Positions 6,584-13,867 of a DNA stretch of 24,699 bases are shown in pieces. This stretch comes from CAZAGT01 sp964484515 (lineage in GTDB: Bacteria; Desulfobacterota; DSM-4660; Desulfatiglandales; HGW-15). Where the stretch lies: NCBI GenBank assembly GCA_964484515.1, contig CAZAGT010000029.1:1-24699 (forward strand). The letters are read 5' to 3'. Both the position numbers and the translations under genes were made by a program. Positions within the stretch are counted from its first letter, which is position 1. Each line of letters opens with the position of its first letter. The notes below the pieces were generated by a model, which saw only the letters and a list, made by a program, of their open reading frames with translations, did not search any database and was not told the origin of the DNA.

Positions 6584-7963
6584 TTACGTTCTGAACTTCG
6601 ACAGACGGTGCCGCAGGGCTTCATAGCTGAGGCCCAACAATTCAGCCGCCTTTTTTTGTGATCCATGGGTCAATTCCATCGCCTTGAGGATGTAGTCCTT
6701 TTCGATCTCGGCCAACATCCGATCGAGCTCGATGCCGTCGGGGGTCAGATCTCTTTGACGTCTGTTTTCTTGAACTTCTCCTCTCCGAAAATTGGAGAGC
6801 GTGAGGCTCTCGGGCAGGATGATATTCGAAGTCTCAAGTGCGACGCTGCGTTCAATGATGTTTTCAAGTTCCCTAACGTTCCCGGGGAACGAATATTGAC
6901 TAAGGATCTCCATGGCATAGGCGGATATCTTCTTGACGTCTTTGCCAAGTTCCTGGGAATATTTCTTCATGAAATAACGCGCCAAGAGGTGTAGATCGCC
7001 CTCCCGTTGACTGAGGGGCGGCATCGCGATCTGGATCACGTTTAGTCTGAAGAAAAGATCTTCTCTGAATCTCTCCTCAATCACCTCCCTTTCGAGGTCC
7101 TTGTTCGTGGCCGAGATAAACCTCACATCGACACTCTTTTCTTCCGTTCCGCCGATCGCCGTAAACGTTCGCTCCTGAATGACCCGCAGAAGTTTGACTT
7201 GAATCGAGGGAGTCAACTCCCCGACCTCATCCAGGAACACGGTGCCCCCGTCGGCCGCGTCGAAAAACCCCGCTTTGTCCCCTGTCGCCCCGGTAAAGGC
7301 GCCTTTTCGGTATCCGAACAACTCGCTTTCGATCAGATTCTCCGGTATACCGGCGCAGTTGATGACCACGAAGGGTTTTTCCTTTCGCAAGCTTTGCTCA
7401 TGAATGGCCCTCGCCACCAGCTCCTTTCCGGTCCCGCTCTGACCCGATATGAGGACGTTTGATTTGGTCTGACCGACGCGCTCGATCAGATCATAGACCT
7501 TCTTCATCTGCGGGCTGTCTCCAACCAGACACCCGAAATGATGAATGTTCTCCTGGCGACGATTTCCCCCGCCGATCGGGAACGTCTTCGTGGATTGAAA
7601 GGCATCCGCAACAATTTTCTTGAACTCCTCGACCTTGAATGGCTTGGGAATATAGTCGTAGGCGCCTTCTTTCATGGCCTCCACCGCTGTCTCAGCTGTA
7701 GCAAAGGCCGAAATCATCACGACCAGCGTTCGCGGGCTCTTCTCCTTGGCCTTCTTGAGAACGCCAATGCCGTCGATGTCCTTCATGCGGATATCCGTGA
7801 TCAAGAGATCGAAGGATTCCTGGTCCAGGATTCGACAGGCCTGTTCACCACTATCGGCGACAGAGACCAGGTAACCTTCTTTGGTCAAAAGGATCTCAAG
7901 AAACTCGCGCATGCTTCGGTCGTCGTCAACGACGAGTATGTTTTGTGTTTGCCTGCCAGACAA
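6584..7963 (-). CDS. pilR: Sigma-54-dependent response regulator, PilR type
   Basis: The predicted protein has 459 residues. The receiver domain (about 8-122) has the acidic pocket DDD at 13-15, phosphoacceptor Asp57 in ITDIRM and Lys107 in the YIPKPF block. The AAA+ domain (about 145-380) has Walker A GQSGTGKE (174-181), the sigma-54 contact loop GAFTGA (221-226) and Walker B VFLDE (242-246). A Fis-type helix-turn-helix ends the protein (about 430-456). The receiver block SMREFLEILLTKEGY and the AFATAETAVEAMKEGAYDYIPKPFK stretch are PilR-like rather than NtrC-like. The start is TTG, 4-5 nt after GGAGGG; no in-frame ATG precedes the receiver pocket. The gene overlaps pyrC by 38 bp. No sensor kinase (PilS) gene is visible, which is unusual. 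The pilin gene with a sigma-54-like promoter lies downstream and is the likely target. Confidence 0.88.
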   Translation of the reverse strand: MSGRQTQNILVVDDDRSMREFLEILLTKEGYLVSVADSGEQACRILDQESFDLLITDIRMKDIDGIGVLKKAKEKSPRTLVVMISAFATAETAVEAMKEGAYDYIPKPFKVEEFKKIVADAFQSTKTFPIGGGNRRQENIHHFGCLVGDSPQMKKVYDLIERVGQTKSNVLISGQSGTGKELVARAIHEQSLRKEKPFVVINCAGIPENLIESELFGYRKGAFTGATGDKAGFFDAADGGTVFLDEVGELTPSIQVKLLRVIQERTFTAIGGTEEKSVDVRFISATNKDLEREVIEERFREDLFFRLNVIQIAMPPLSQREGDLHLLARYFMKKYSQELGKDVKKISAYAMEILSQYSFPGNVRELENIIERSVALETSNIILPESLTLSNFRRGEVQENRRQRDLTPDGIELDRMLAEIEKDYILKAMELTHGSQKKAAELLGLSYEALRHRLSKFRT

Positions 7964-9230
7964 CTTTCCCTCCGACCATCGTGAGTTCGTTTTTGCCTTT
8001 TAGGTTCTGGCCGATAAAGGGGGAGTTCCTGCTCTTGGAGTGAATATCTTCAGCCCTCAAGACCCACTCCCTCTCCGGGTCGATAATCGCCAAATCAGCC
8101 CTGGCTCCGTCCTCGAGACTCACCGACGGCAGGCCCAGGATCCTTGCCGGATCATGGGACATCTTCCGAAAGGCCTGCGGGAGGTCCAACACACCCTCTT
8201 TCACCAGGGCGAGAGTGAGAGGAACGGCCGTCTCCAGGCCTATGATCCCGAACGCAGCCTTGTCAAATTCGACCTCCTTTTCCAGCGGGCTGTGAGGGGC
8301 ATGATCTGTAGCGATTACGTCAATGATATCCTCCGCCAGACCTTTCTTGATCGCCAGGACGTCCTCCGGTGTCCGCAGTGGAGGCTTCATTTTGGCATGG
8401 GTGTCAAATCCAACCACCGCACGGTGATCTAAGCTAAAGTAGTGCGGAGCGGTCTCCGCGGTCACGGGTACCCCGTCCTCTTTGGCCATTTTGACAAGGG
8501 CCACGGAACCTGCCGTACTCACATGGGCGATGTGAACCGGACAGCCGGTCAGTCTTGCTAGAGATATATCCCTATAGACCATGATCTCTTCACTTGCGGC
8601 CGGGATACCTCTTAGCCCGATCCGGGTCGAGATACGTCCTTCATGCATATCCCTCCCCTCACTCAGGGTGAGGTCTTCACAGTGAGACACGACGGCTAAG
8701 CCATGATAGCTCGCATACTCAAGGGCCCGTCGCATGAGTTCACTGTCCACTACCGGAAGTCCATCATCTGACACAGCCACCGCACCTGCCGCGCAGAGAT
8801 CGCCAAACTCCGTGAGGGAAGTCCCCTGCTGGCCCTTCGTGAGGGCGGCCACGGGATAAATGCGCAGGAGTTTGGCCTTGGCAGCCTGTCTCAGAATAAA
8901 CTCCGTGACGGATCGGGAATCGTTCACCGGATCTGTGTTCGGCATGCAGGCAAGCCCGGTAAAACCGCCGGCCACTCCCGCCTTTGCGCCGGTAGCGATG
9001 GTCTCCTTATATTCGTGGCCCGGCTCTCGAAGGTGCACATGCATGTCAATAAGGCCGGGGACGATGAGCTTTTGAGAAGCGTCAATGATTCGCAAACCTT
9101 CCCCTTCTTCTTTGAGGCTATCCGGAGGCCCCATCCTGACGACTCTGCCCCGCTCCACGAAGATGTCAGATTTCTTCAGCGTACGTCTTACAGGGTCAAC
9201 GATCTCTCCGCCTTTAATCCAAATCGTCAC
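7926..9230 (-). CDS. pyrC: Dihydroorotase (class I, PyrC)
   Basis: This enzyme closes carbamoyl-aspartate to dihydroorotate, the third step of pyrimidine synthesis. The predicted protein has 434 residues, normal for class I bacterial enzymes. Metal-site motifs are intact: DMHVHLREPG (62-71; His64, His66), the CMPNTDP block, SHCED, IAHVSTAGS and the DVIATDHAPHS block. The frame is open further upstream, but that part only reads through pyrB. The real start is GTG at 9230, giving MTIWIKGGEIVDP behind a G-rich stretch, and it overlaps the pyrB stop by 17 bp. Its own 3' end overlaps pilR by 38 bp. Overlap with pyrB suggests coordinated expression, possibly as the PyrB-PyrC complex known from some bacteria such as Aquifex. 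Confidence 0.95.
   Translation of the reverse strand: MTIWIKGGEIVDPVRRTLKKSDIFVERGRVVRMGPPDSLKEEGEGLRIIDASQKLIVPGLIDMHVHLREPGHEYKETIATGAKAGVAGGFTGLACMPNTDPVNDSRSVTEFILRQAAKAKLLRIYPVAALTKGQQGTSLTEFGDLCAAGAVAVSDDGLPVVDSELMRRALEYASYHGLAVVSHCEDLTLSEGRDMHEGRISTRIGLRGIPAASEEIMVYRDISLARLTGCPVHIAHVSTAGSVALVKMAKEDGVPVTAETAPHYFSLDHRAVVGFDTHAKMKPPLRTPEDVLAIKKGLAEDIIDVIATDHAPHSPLEKEVEFDKAAFGIIGLETAVPLTLALVKEGVLDLPQAFRKMSHDPARILGLPSVSLEDGARADLAIIDPEREWVLRAEDIHSKSRNSPFIGQNLKGKNELTMVGGKVVWQANTKHTRR
7968..7973 (-). promoter_or_regulatory. Ribosome binding site that fixes the pilR TTG start
   Basis: GGAGGG on the minus strand ends 4 nt before the TTG at 7963. It lies inside the last codons of pyrC (Gly-Gly codons of the MVGGKVV stretch). 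An ATG at 7980 is out of frame with pilR. Confidence 0.75.
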
Positions 9231-10155
9231 GACGCGCCCCCCCGATGAGCAAATAGAGCAGGGCCATCCGCACCGCAACGCCGTTGGCCACTTGGTCGAG
9301 GATAACCGAGGAGGGACCGTCTGCCACCTCCGAAGAGATCTCAACGCCTCTGTTTATAGGTCCGGGATGCATCACGATAGCCCCTTTCTTGGCTTTGCGC
9401 ATGATCTCCCTTCCAAGACCAAAGAAATTGGCATATTCTCTAATACTTGGAAAAAGCTTGGCGCTTTGTCGTTCCAGTTGAATCCGTAACACCATGATGA
9501 CATCCTGTTCCCTGACGGCCTTTGCCGGGTCGAGAACGGTTTTCGCGCCGAGTGATTCCACATGGGGAGGAATCATGCTGGCAGGACCACAGACGGTCAC
9601 TTCGGCTCCCATCTTTGTCAGCCCAATGATGTTGGATCGCGCGACGCGGCTGTGGGCGATGTCACCCATGATCAGCACCCTTAACCCCTTTATCCTACCC
9701 TTCCGATCTCGGATGGTGAATAGATCAAGTAATGCTTGGCTCGGGTGCTCGTTGAGACCGTCTCCTGCATTGATGACGCCGCTCTCGACCTCCTGTGCAA
9801 TCAGGTGCGGGGCGCCACTCGCAGAATGCCTCAGCACAATTAAATCAGGATTCATGGCCTGGAGATTCCTGGCCGTGTCAATGAGCGTCTCGCCCTTCGT
9901 CATACTGCTTGTGGTGGCAGAAAGGCTGACGGTGTCGGCACTCAATCTCTTGGCCGCCATCTCGAATGAGGTCCGCGTCCTAGTACTCGGTTCATAGAAA
10001 AAATGAATCACGCTCTTCCCCCTAAGGGTCGGGACTTTCTTGATTTCCCGGCGCGAGATCTCCCTCAACGACTCGGTAGTATCCAGAATGAGCTCAATAT
10101 CCGCGACAGACAATTCATCCATTCCCAGTAGGTTCTTGTGTCTGAATTCTCTCAC
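9214..10155 (-). CDS. pyrB: Aspartate carbamoyltransferase catalytic subunit
   Basis: This is the committed step of pyrimidine synthesis: carbamoyl phosphate plus aspartate gives carbamoyl-aspartate. The predicted protein has 313 residues, the usual length. The carbamoyl-phosphate loop STRTRTSFE is at 57-65. SSMTKGET (the 80s loop with its lysine), HPSQALLDLFT, RIQLER, HPGPINRG and DQVANGVAVRMAL are all present. The start is GTG at 10155 with AGGAG 6 nt upstream. No pyrI regulatory-subunit gene is visible, consistent with a PyrB-PyrC type enzyme. It begins 84 bp after the terminator that closes the ribosomal operon and overlaps pyrC by 17 bp. Confidence 0.96.
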   Translation of the reverse strand: MREFRHKNLLGMDELSVADIELILDTTESLREISRREIKKVPTLRGKSVIHFFYEPSTRTRTSFEMAAKRLSADTVSLSATTSSMTKGETLIDTARNLQAMNPDLIVLRHSASGAPHLIAQEVESGVINAGDGLNEHPSQALLDLFTIRDRKGRIKGLRVLIMGDIAHSRVARSNIIGLTKMGAEVTVCGPASMIPPHVESLGAKTVLDPAKAVREQDVIMVLRIQLERQSAKLFPSIREYANFFGLGREIMRKAKKGAIVMHPGPINRGVEISSEVADGPSSVILDQVANGVAVRMALLYLLIGGARRDDLD

Positions 10156-10175
10156 CGGGCTCTCCTAGCTTTAGG

Positions 10176-10192
10176 CCCTCTCCACAAGAGGG
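10176..10192 (-). promoter_or_regulatory. Small hairpin in the pyrB leader
   Basis: A perfect 6-bp stem (CCCTCT/AGAGGG) with a 5-nt loop lies just upstream of the AGGAG site of pyrB. It has no U-tract, so it is not a terminator. It could affect ribosome access. I do not see a PyrR-type attenuator or a convincing sigma-70 promoter in the 84 bp before pyrB. Confidence 0.35.
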
Positions 10193-10238
10193 AATCTGTG
10201 TTTTTCATATCAACGGATCGTCGTTCGGAATGATGATC

Positions 10239-10277
10239 AAAAAAAACCCCCTTGTAGTTAAACCAACAAGGAGGTTT
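10239..10277 (-). terminator. Intrinsic terminator after rplQ
   Basis: On the minus strand a 12-bp stem (AAACCTCCTTGT with ACAAGGGGGTTT, one T-G wobble) closes a 10-nt loop and continues into at least eight T residues. It sits 91 bp past the rplQ stop and before pyrB. It should end the ribosomal protein transcript, with any read-through supplying pyrB-pyrC-pilR. Confidence 0.92.
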
Positions 10278-10367
10278 ATCGCAGTCTAACATGGGTCTTC
10301 CATATCTTAGAGTGCCGATTTTCGTGCCCTAGACGTTTAGGCTTCAATGTTAAGACATATGCATTCC

Positions 10368-10913
10368 CTATTCCGCACCACCCTTTTCGTCTTTCCCTTT
10401 CATTGCCTTGGCCCGCCCGCTGGCACCCTGATCCGTGTCCTTTGAAGTGCGAGGGCTCGCTTGCTCTTTCGCGGTGCGACCCTCTTTTCCCTTCTGGAGG
10501 CGTTTTCCGCCGGAGCCGGCGGCCTTCGTCTTGCGTTTCCCTCGCTTTTTGGTGTCCTCAGCCGGGAGCAATTGAATGACGGACATGGCAGCCCCGTCGC
10601 CCCTCCGGTGGCCTTTCTTCAGTACCCGAATGTAGCCGCCCTGTCGGTCCTGATACCGATCCTTCAATTCCTCGAACAATCGATGGGTGACAGCCCCCTC
10701 TCGGATATAGGAAAGCGCTTGACGCCTGGCGTGTAAATCACCCCTCTTTGCCAGGGTGATCATTTTCTCAGCCACTGACTTCAACTGCCTCGCTTTCGCA
10801 TCGGTTGTCACCACCTGCTCGTATTTGAACAGGGATGTCGTCATGTTCCTCATGGTTGCAGCCCGATGGCAGGCATCCCGTCCAAGGTTATTCCTAGCCT
10901 TTCGATGCCTCAT
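10368..10913 (-). CDS. rplQ: 50S ribosomal protein L17 with long basic C-terminal tail
   Basis: The predicted protein has 181 residues. The canonical L17 domain fills residues 1 to about 116 (MRHRKARNNLGRDACHR, TTDAKARQLKSVAEKMITLA, GDLHARRQALSYIRE, GGYIRVLKKGHRRGD). The remaining 65 or so residues are a low-complexity Lys/Gly/Glu/Ser-rich tail with no recognisable fold. Bacterial L17 is usually close to 120 residues. Its ATG overlaps the rpoA stop (ATGA, 10913-10910), the standard coupling at the end of the alpha operon. The intrinsic terminator 91 bp later marks the operon end. Confidence 0.97.
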   Translation of the reverse strand: MRHRKARNNLGRDACHRAATMRNMTTSLFKYEQVVTTDAKARQLKSVAEKMITLAKRGDLHARRQALSYIREGAVTHRLFEELKDRYQDRQGGYIRVLKKGHRRGDGAAMSVIQLLPAEDTKKRGKRKTKAAGSGGKRLQKGKEGRTAKEQASPRTSKDTDQGASGRAKAMKGKDEKGGAE

Positions 10914-11950
10914 GGTTCTTGATCCTCTTCCGCCGCTTCGTCGCCTTCTCCGATTGAGGCCTCGACGGGTGGGAAATTATTCAACTTCATCCCGAGTGAA
11001 AGGTCCATGTCCTCCAGGATCGCTTTGATCTCATTCAGAGATTTTCTTCCGAAATTCTTCGTTTTGAGCATTTCCGCTTCTGTTTTTTGAACGAGCTCAC
11101 CGATAAGGGTAATATTCGCGTTCTTCAGGCAATTTGCTGATCGAACCGACAACTCCAACTCTGAGACGGGCCTGAAGAGGTTCTCGTTCAGTTTCTCCTC
11201 TTCCTCTTCCTCAGGCCTTTCCTCCGGTTCGGGCTCTTCTTCGAAATTGATGAAGGGGGCCATCTGCTCCTTGAGGATCTTGGCCGCAAAGGCGACTGCA
11301 TCTTCGGGCAGGACACTGCCGTCGGTCCACACCTCCAGTGTCAACTTGTCGTAATCTGTTATCTGCCCAACCCTGGCGTTCGTCACCACATAATTGACTT
11401 TCTGGATTGGTGAGAACACCGCATCCATTGGAATCCTGCCGATGAATTGGTCTTGATCCTGGTTTCGTTCACCGGGGACATACCCCTTACCCATCTTCAC
11501 AAGCATCTCTATATTCAAACGCGCTTCCTTGTTCAGGGTAGCGATATGTTGTTCCGGGTTTAAAATCTCCACGACACCATCGGTCTCGATGTCACCCGCC
11601 GTCACGACGCCTTCTCCTTCGCGGCTCAATCGAATCACTGCCTCTTCCGCATCACGCAACTTCAGCTTTATTTCCTTCAGGTTCAAAATGATATCGGTCG
11701 TATCTTCGATGACTCCCGGTATGGTTGAGAATTCGTGGACGACGTCCTCTAACGTGACAGAAACGATTGCCGCGCCCTGCAACGAGGAGAGTAGGATTCG
11801 CCTCAACGAGTTACCGATCGTGATTCCGAATCCTCTCTCAAGAGGCTCACACACGAATTTCCCATAGGACACCGTGTGGCTATCCTCTTCGATCTTGATC
11901 GTTTTCGGTTTGATCAGTTCTCGCCAATTTCTTGCCTTTAAGTCTGCCAA
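10910..11950 (-). CDS. rpoA: DNA-directed RNA polymerase alpha subunit
   Basis: The predicted protein has about 346 residues. The N-terminal assembly domain (about 1-232) includes YGKFVCEPLERGFGITIGNSLRR in the dimer interface. A strikingly acidic linker follows (about 237-252, mostly Glu with Pro). The C-terminal DNA-binding domain (about 262-322) has RSANCLK, carrying the UP-element arginine, and NFGRKSLNEIK. A second short acidic tail ends the protein. Two TTG codons are adjacent (11953, 11950). GGAGG at 11957-11961 is 6 nt from the second and only 3 nt from the first, so I chose 11950. No in-frame ATG is nearby. It follows rpsD after about 145 bp and overlaps rplQ by 4 bp. Confidence 0.96.
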   Translation of the reverse strand: MADLKARNWRELIKPKTIKIEEDSHTVSYGKFVCEPLERGFGITIGNSLRRILLSSLQGAAIVSVTLEDVVHEFSTIPGVIEDTTDIILNLKEIKLKLRDAEEAVIRLSREGEGVVTAGDIETDGVVEILNPEQHIATLNKEARLNIEMLVKMGKGYVPGERNQDQDQFIGRIPMDAVFSPIQKVNYVVTNARVGQITDYDKLTLEVWTDGSVLPEDAVAFAAKILKEQMAPFINFEEEPEPEERPEEEEEEKLNENLFRPVSELELSVRSANCLKNANITLIGELVQKTEAEMLKTKNFGRKSLNEIKAILEDMDLSLGMKLNNFPPVEASIGEGDEAAEEDQEP

Positions 11951-11956
11951 CAAGCC

Positions 11957-11961
11957 CCTCC
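11957..11961 (-). promoter_or_regulatory. Ribosome binding site deciding the rpoA start
   Basis: GGAGG on the minus strand lies 6 nt before the TTG at 11950. The upstream ATG at 11967 is in another frame and stops after nine codons. Confidence 0.65.
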
Positions 11962-12094
11962 ATTCATTGGATCAATCTGAAGATCAAATCGGACCCCGTT
12001 CGGGAAACGTTTACCCCCCTCACGGTAGACCGTCAGAGGCCCAAAATGCCACCGGATCCCTTCTCGTCTGCAAAGCCTAATCCACTGGGGGACC

Positions 12095-12724
12095 CTATTT
12101 TGAATAAAACTCGACAATGAGCTGTTCCTGAATGGGCATGGTCAAATCTTCACGACTCGGTAAGACTTTCAAGGTGCCTTTGAGAGCGTCCTTGTCCAGC
12201 TCGATCCAGCTCGGGATACCTCTTCTGACGACGGTCTCCCTTGCCTCGGCGATTTGCGCTATCTCGCGGCTCTTCTCCTTGACCTCGATGTAGTCACCGA
12301 CCCGCACCCGGTAGGAAGGGATATTCACGTTCCTCTGGTTGACACGAAAATGATTATGCTTGACCAGCTGTCTCGCCTGGGTTCGAGAGGCAGCAAAACC
12401 CATCCGATAGACGACGTTGTCCAATCGGGTTTCAAGGAGGGTCAGCAAATTGGTGCCCGTGACCCCTCTCTGCTTTTCAGCCCGGTAGTAGTACCGTCGA
12501 AACTGCTTTTCTAAAACGCCGTAAATTCGCTTGACTTTCTGCTTTTCTCTGAGCTGTATCTGATAATCAGAGAGTTTACCGGCGTGTCTTTGTCCGTGCT
12601 GACCAGGGCCGTACGGTCTCCGTTCAAAAGCGCATTTATCGCCGTAACAGCGATCTCCCTTTAGATAGAGTTTCAGGTTTTCGCGCCGGCACAATCTGCA
12701 CACGGCACCTGTATATCTCGCCAA
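12095..12724 (-). CDS. rpsD: 30S ribosomal protein S4, zinc-binding form
   Basis: The predicted protein has 209 residues, starting MARYTGAVCRLCRRE. Four cysteines (9, 12, 26, 31; C-x2-C-x13-C-x4-C) form the N-terminal zinc site of the C+ form. RPYGPGQHGQ and the S4 RNA-binding domain (LETRLDNVVYRMGFAASRTQARQLVKH region) follow. The start is TTG at 12724, 7 nt after GGGAGG. The TTG at 12730 lies too close to that site and would add only two residues. S4 organises the 5' domain of 16S rRNA. It commonly represses its own operon, but I did not identify such a site. The order rpsM-rpsK-rpsD-rpoA-rplQ is the classical alpha operon. Confidence 0.97.
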   Translation of the reverse strand: MARYTGAVCRLCRRENLKLYLKGDRCYGDKCAFERRPYGPGQHGQRHAGKLSDYQIQLREKQKVKRIYGVLEKQFRRYYYRAEKQRGVTGTNLLTLLETRLDNVVYRMGFAASRTQARQLVKHNHFRVNQRNVNIPSYRVRVGDYIEVKEKSREIAQIAEARETVVRRGIPSWIELDKDALKGTLKVLPSREDLTMPIQEQLIVEFYSK

Positions 12725-12801
12725 AATCAATCCTCCCGGATTCTCTCGTCGTCTCGCTCACGGTCTGGGATCGAACTGAAGTCCCACCCGACCGAGATGA
12801 A

Positions 12802-13197
12802 TTATACCCGCCTCCGCTTAGGTGGTCGACAACCGTTGTGAGGAATCGGTGTCACATCCCTAATGACGCTCACGGAGAAACCATCCGCCTGCAACGCGCG
12901 TAACGCCGCCTCCCGACCCACGCCGGGTCCCTTGACCCTCACCTCCGCCGTCCTCATGCCCTGCTCCATAGCCTTCCGCAGGGCATCCTGCGCTGCCAAC
13001 TGAGCCGCAAAGGGCGTGCTCTTGCGAGATCCCTTGAAGCCCTGACGACCCGCGCTGGAGGACGCTATGACATTTCCTTCGTTATCTGTCACGGTAATGA
13101 TCGTGTTGTTGAAGGTGGACTGAATGTGGATGATCCCGGTGGGCACGTTCTTTTTCTCTTTTCTGCCCTTGCCGCCTCTTTTCGCTGGTCTCGCCAT
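12802..13197 (-). CDS. rpsK: 30S ribosomal protein S11
   Basis: The predicted protein has 131 residues. A basic N-terminal tail (MARPAKRGGKGRKEKKN) precedes the S11 core (GIIHIQSTFNNTIITVTD, SSAGRQGFKGSRKSTPFAAQ, KGPGVGREAALRAL) and the DVTPIPHNGCRPPKRRRV end, which is highly conserved. The start is ATG. It follows rpsM by 21 bp and precedes rpsD by 77 bp. It acts in the 30S platform near the mRNA exit region. Confidence 0.98.
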   Translation of the reverse strand: MARPAKRGGKGRKEKKNVPTGIIHIQSTFNNTIITVTDNEGNVIASSSAGRQGFKGSRKSTPFAAQLAAQDALRKAMEQGMRTAEVRVKGPGVGREAALRALQADGFSVSVIRDVTPIPHNGCRPPKRRRV

Positions 13198-13218
13198 GTG
13201 CTTTCCCTAACTCCGATC

Positions 13219-13590
13219 CTACTTCTTTCTCTTTCCCATCACCGCCCTGCGAGGCCCCTTCCTCGTCCGGGCATTCGTACTCGTTCTTTGGCCCCTTACC
13301 GGCATTCCCTTTCTATGCCGCAAGCCGCGGTAGGCCCCCAAATCCATGAGGCGTTTGATATTCATTGAAACATCACGCCGGAGGTCTCCCTCAACCTTGT
13401 ACTTCTCGTCGATGATCCGCCGAATCCTCGTTATTTGATCCTCGGTGAGTTGGTCCGTCGAGGTATCCCAGTCCAAACCGGCTTCGGTCAGGATACGTTG
13501 AGAACAACTCCGCCCTATGCCGTAAATGTAGGTCAGGGCGATCTCGATCCGTTTGCCTCTCGGTAGGTCAATGCCTGCGATTCTTGCCAA
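13219..13590 (-). CDS. rpsM: 30S ribosomal protein S13
   Basis: The predicted protein has 123 residues. MARIAGIDLPRGKRIEIALTYIYGIG, with its helix-turn-helix-like region, opens it. The basic end (GLRHRKGMPVRGQRT, TNARTRKGPRRAVMGKRKK) contacts 16S rRNA and P-site tRNA. The start is TTG at 13590, 7 nt after AAGGAG, and yields the canonical MARIAG terminus. It follows rpmJ by 69 bp and is the first large gene of the alpha operon segment. Confidence 0.98.
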   Translation of the reverse strand: MARIAGIDLPRGKRIEIALTYIYGIGRSCSQRILTEAGLDWDTSTDQLTEDQITRIRRIIDEKYKVEGDLRRDVSMNIKRLMDLGAYRGLRHRKGMPVRGQRTSTNARTRKGPRRAVMGKRKK

Positions 13591-13659
13591 ACCCTAACTC
13601 CTTGTACTCGTTCAGTCTCTCGAAACTCAATGGGGGATAATTCGTCAGCCAGGGACAAT

Positions 13660-13773
13660 CTAACCTTGCTTCTGTTTGTGTCGCGGATTACTGCAAATGA
13701 CCCGGACCGTACCCTTGCGTTTAATGATCTTACACTTATTGCAGATCGCCTTTACAGAACTTCTGACCTTCAT
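13660..13773 (-). CDS. rpmJ: 50S ribosomal protein L36, zinc-binding form
   Basis: This small gene encodes 37 residues: MKVRSSVKAICNKC, then a basic stretch, ending SNPRHKQKQG and a TAG stop. The zinc ribbon ligands Cys11, Cys14, Cys27 and His32 are all present, so this is the C+ form. The ATG follows GGTGAGG by about 9 nt. It lies between secY and rpsM, its usual place, but infA, map and adk, which often separate it from secY, are missing here. Only 94 bp lie between secY and rpmJ. Confidence 0.97.
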   Translation of the reverse strand: MKVRSSVKAICNKCKIIKRKGTVRVICSNPRHKQKQG

Positions 13774-13867
13774 AGCGCAGTGCCTCACCTTTCTTGCCCT
13801 GGACCTCTGTCTTCTTTCCCCCGCTCCTAGAGATGCCTGGCACGGATGAATCCCGGATTTCGCTTGC

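Noticed and set aside
9231..9344. 38-codon N-terminal extension of pyrC
   Set aside because: These codons only read through pyrB in another frame and are Arg/Ser/Trp/Cys-rich. The dihydroorotase terminus begins at the GTG at 9230.
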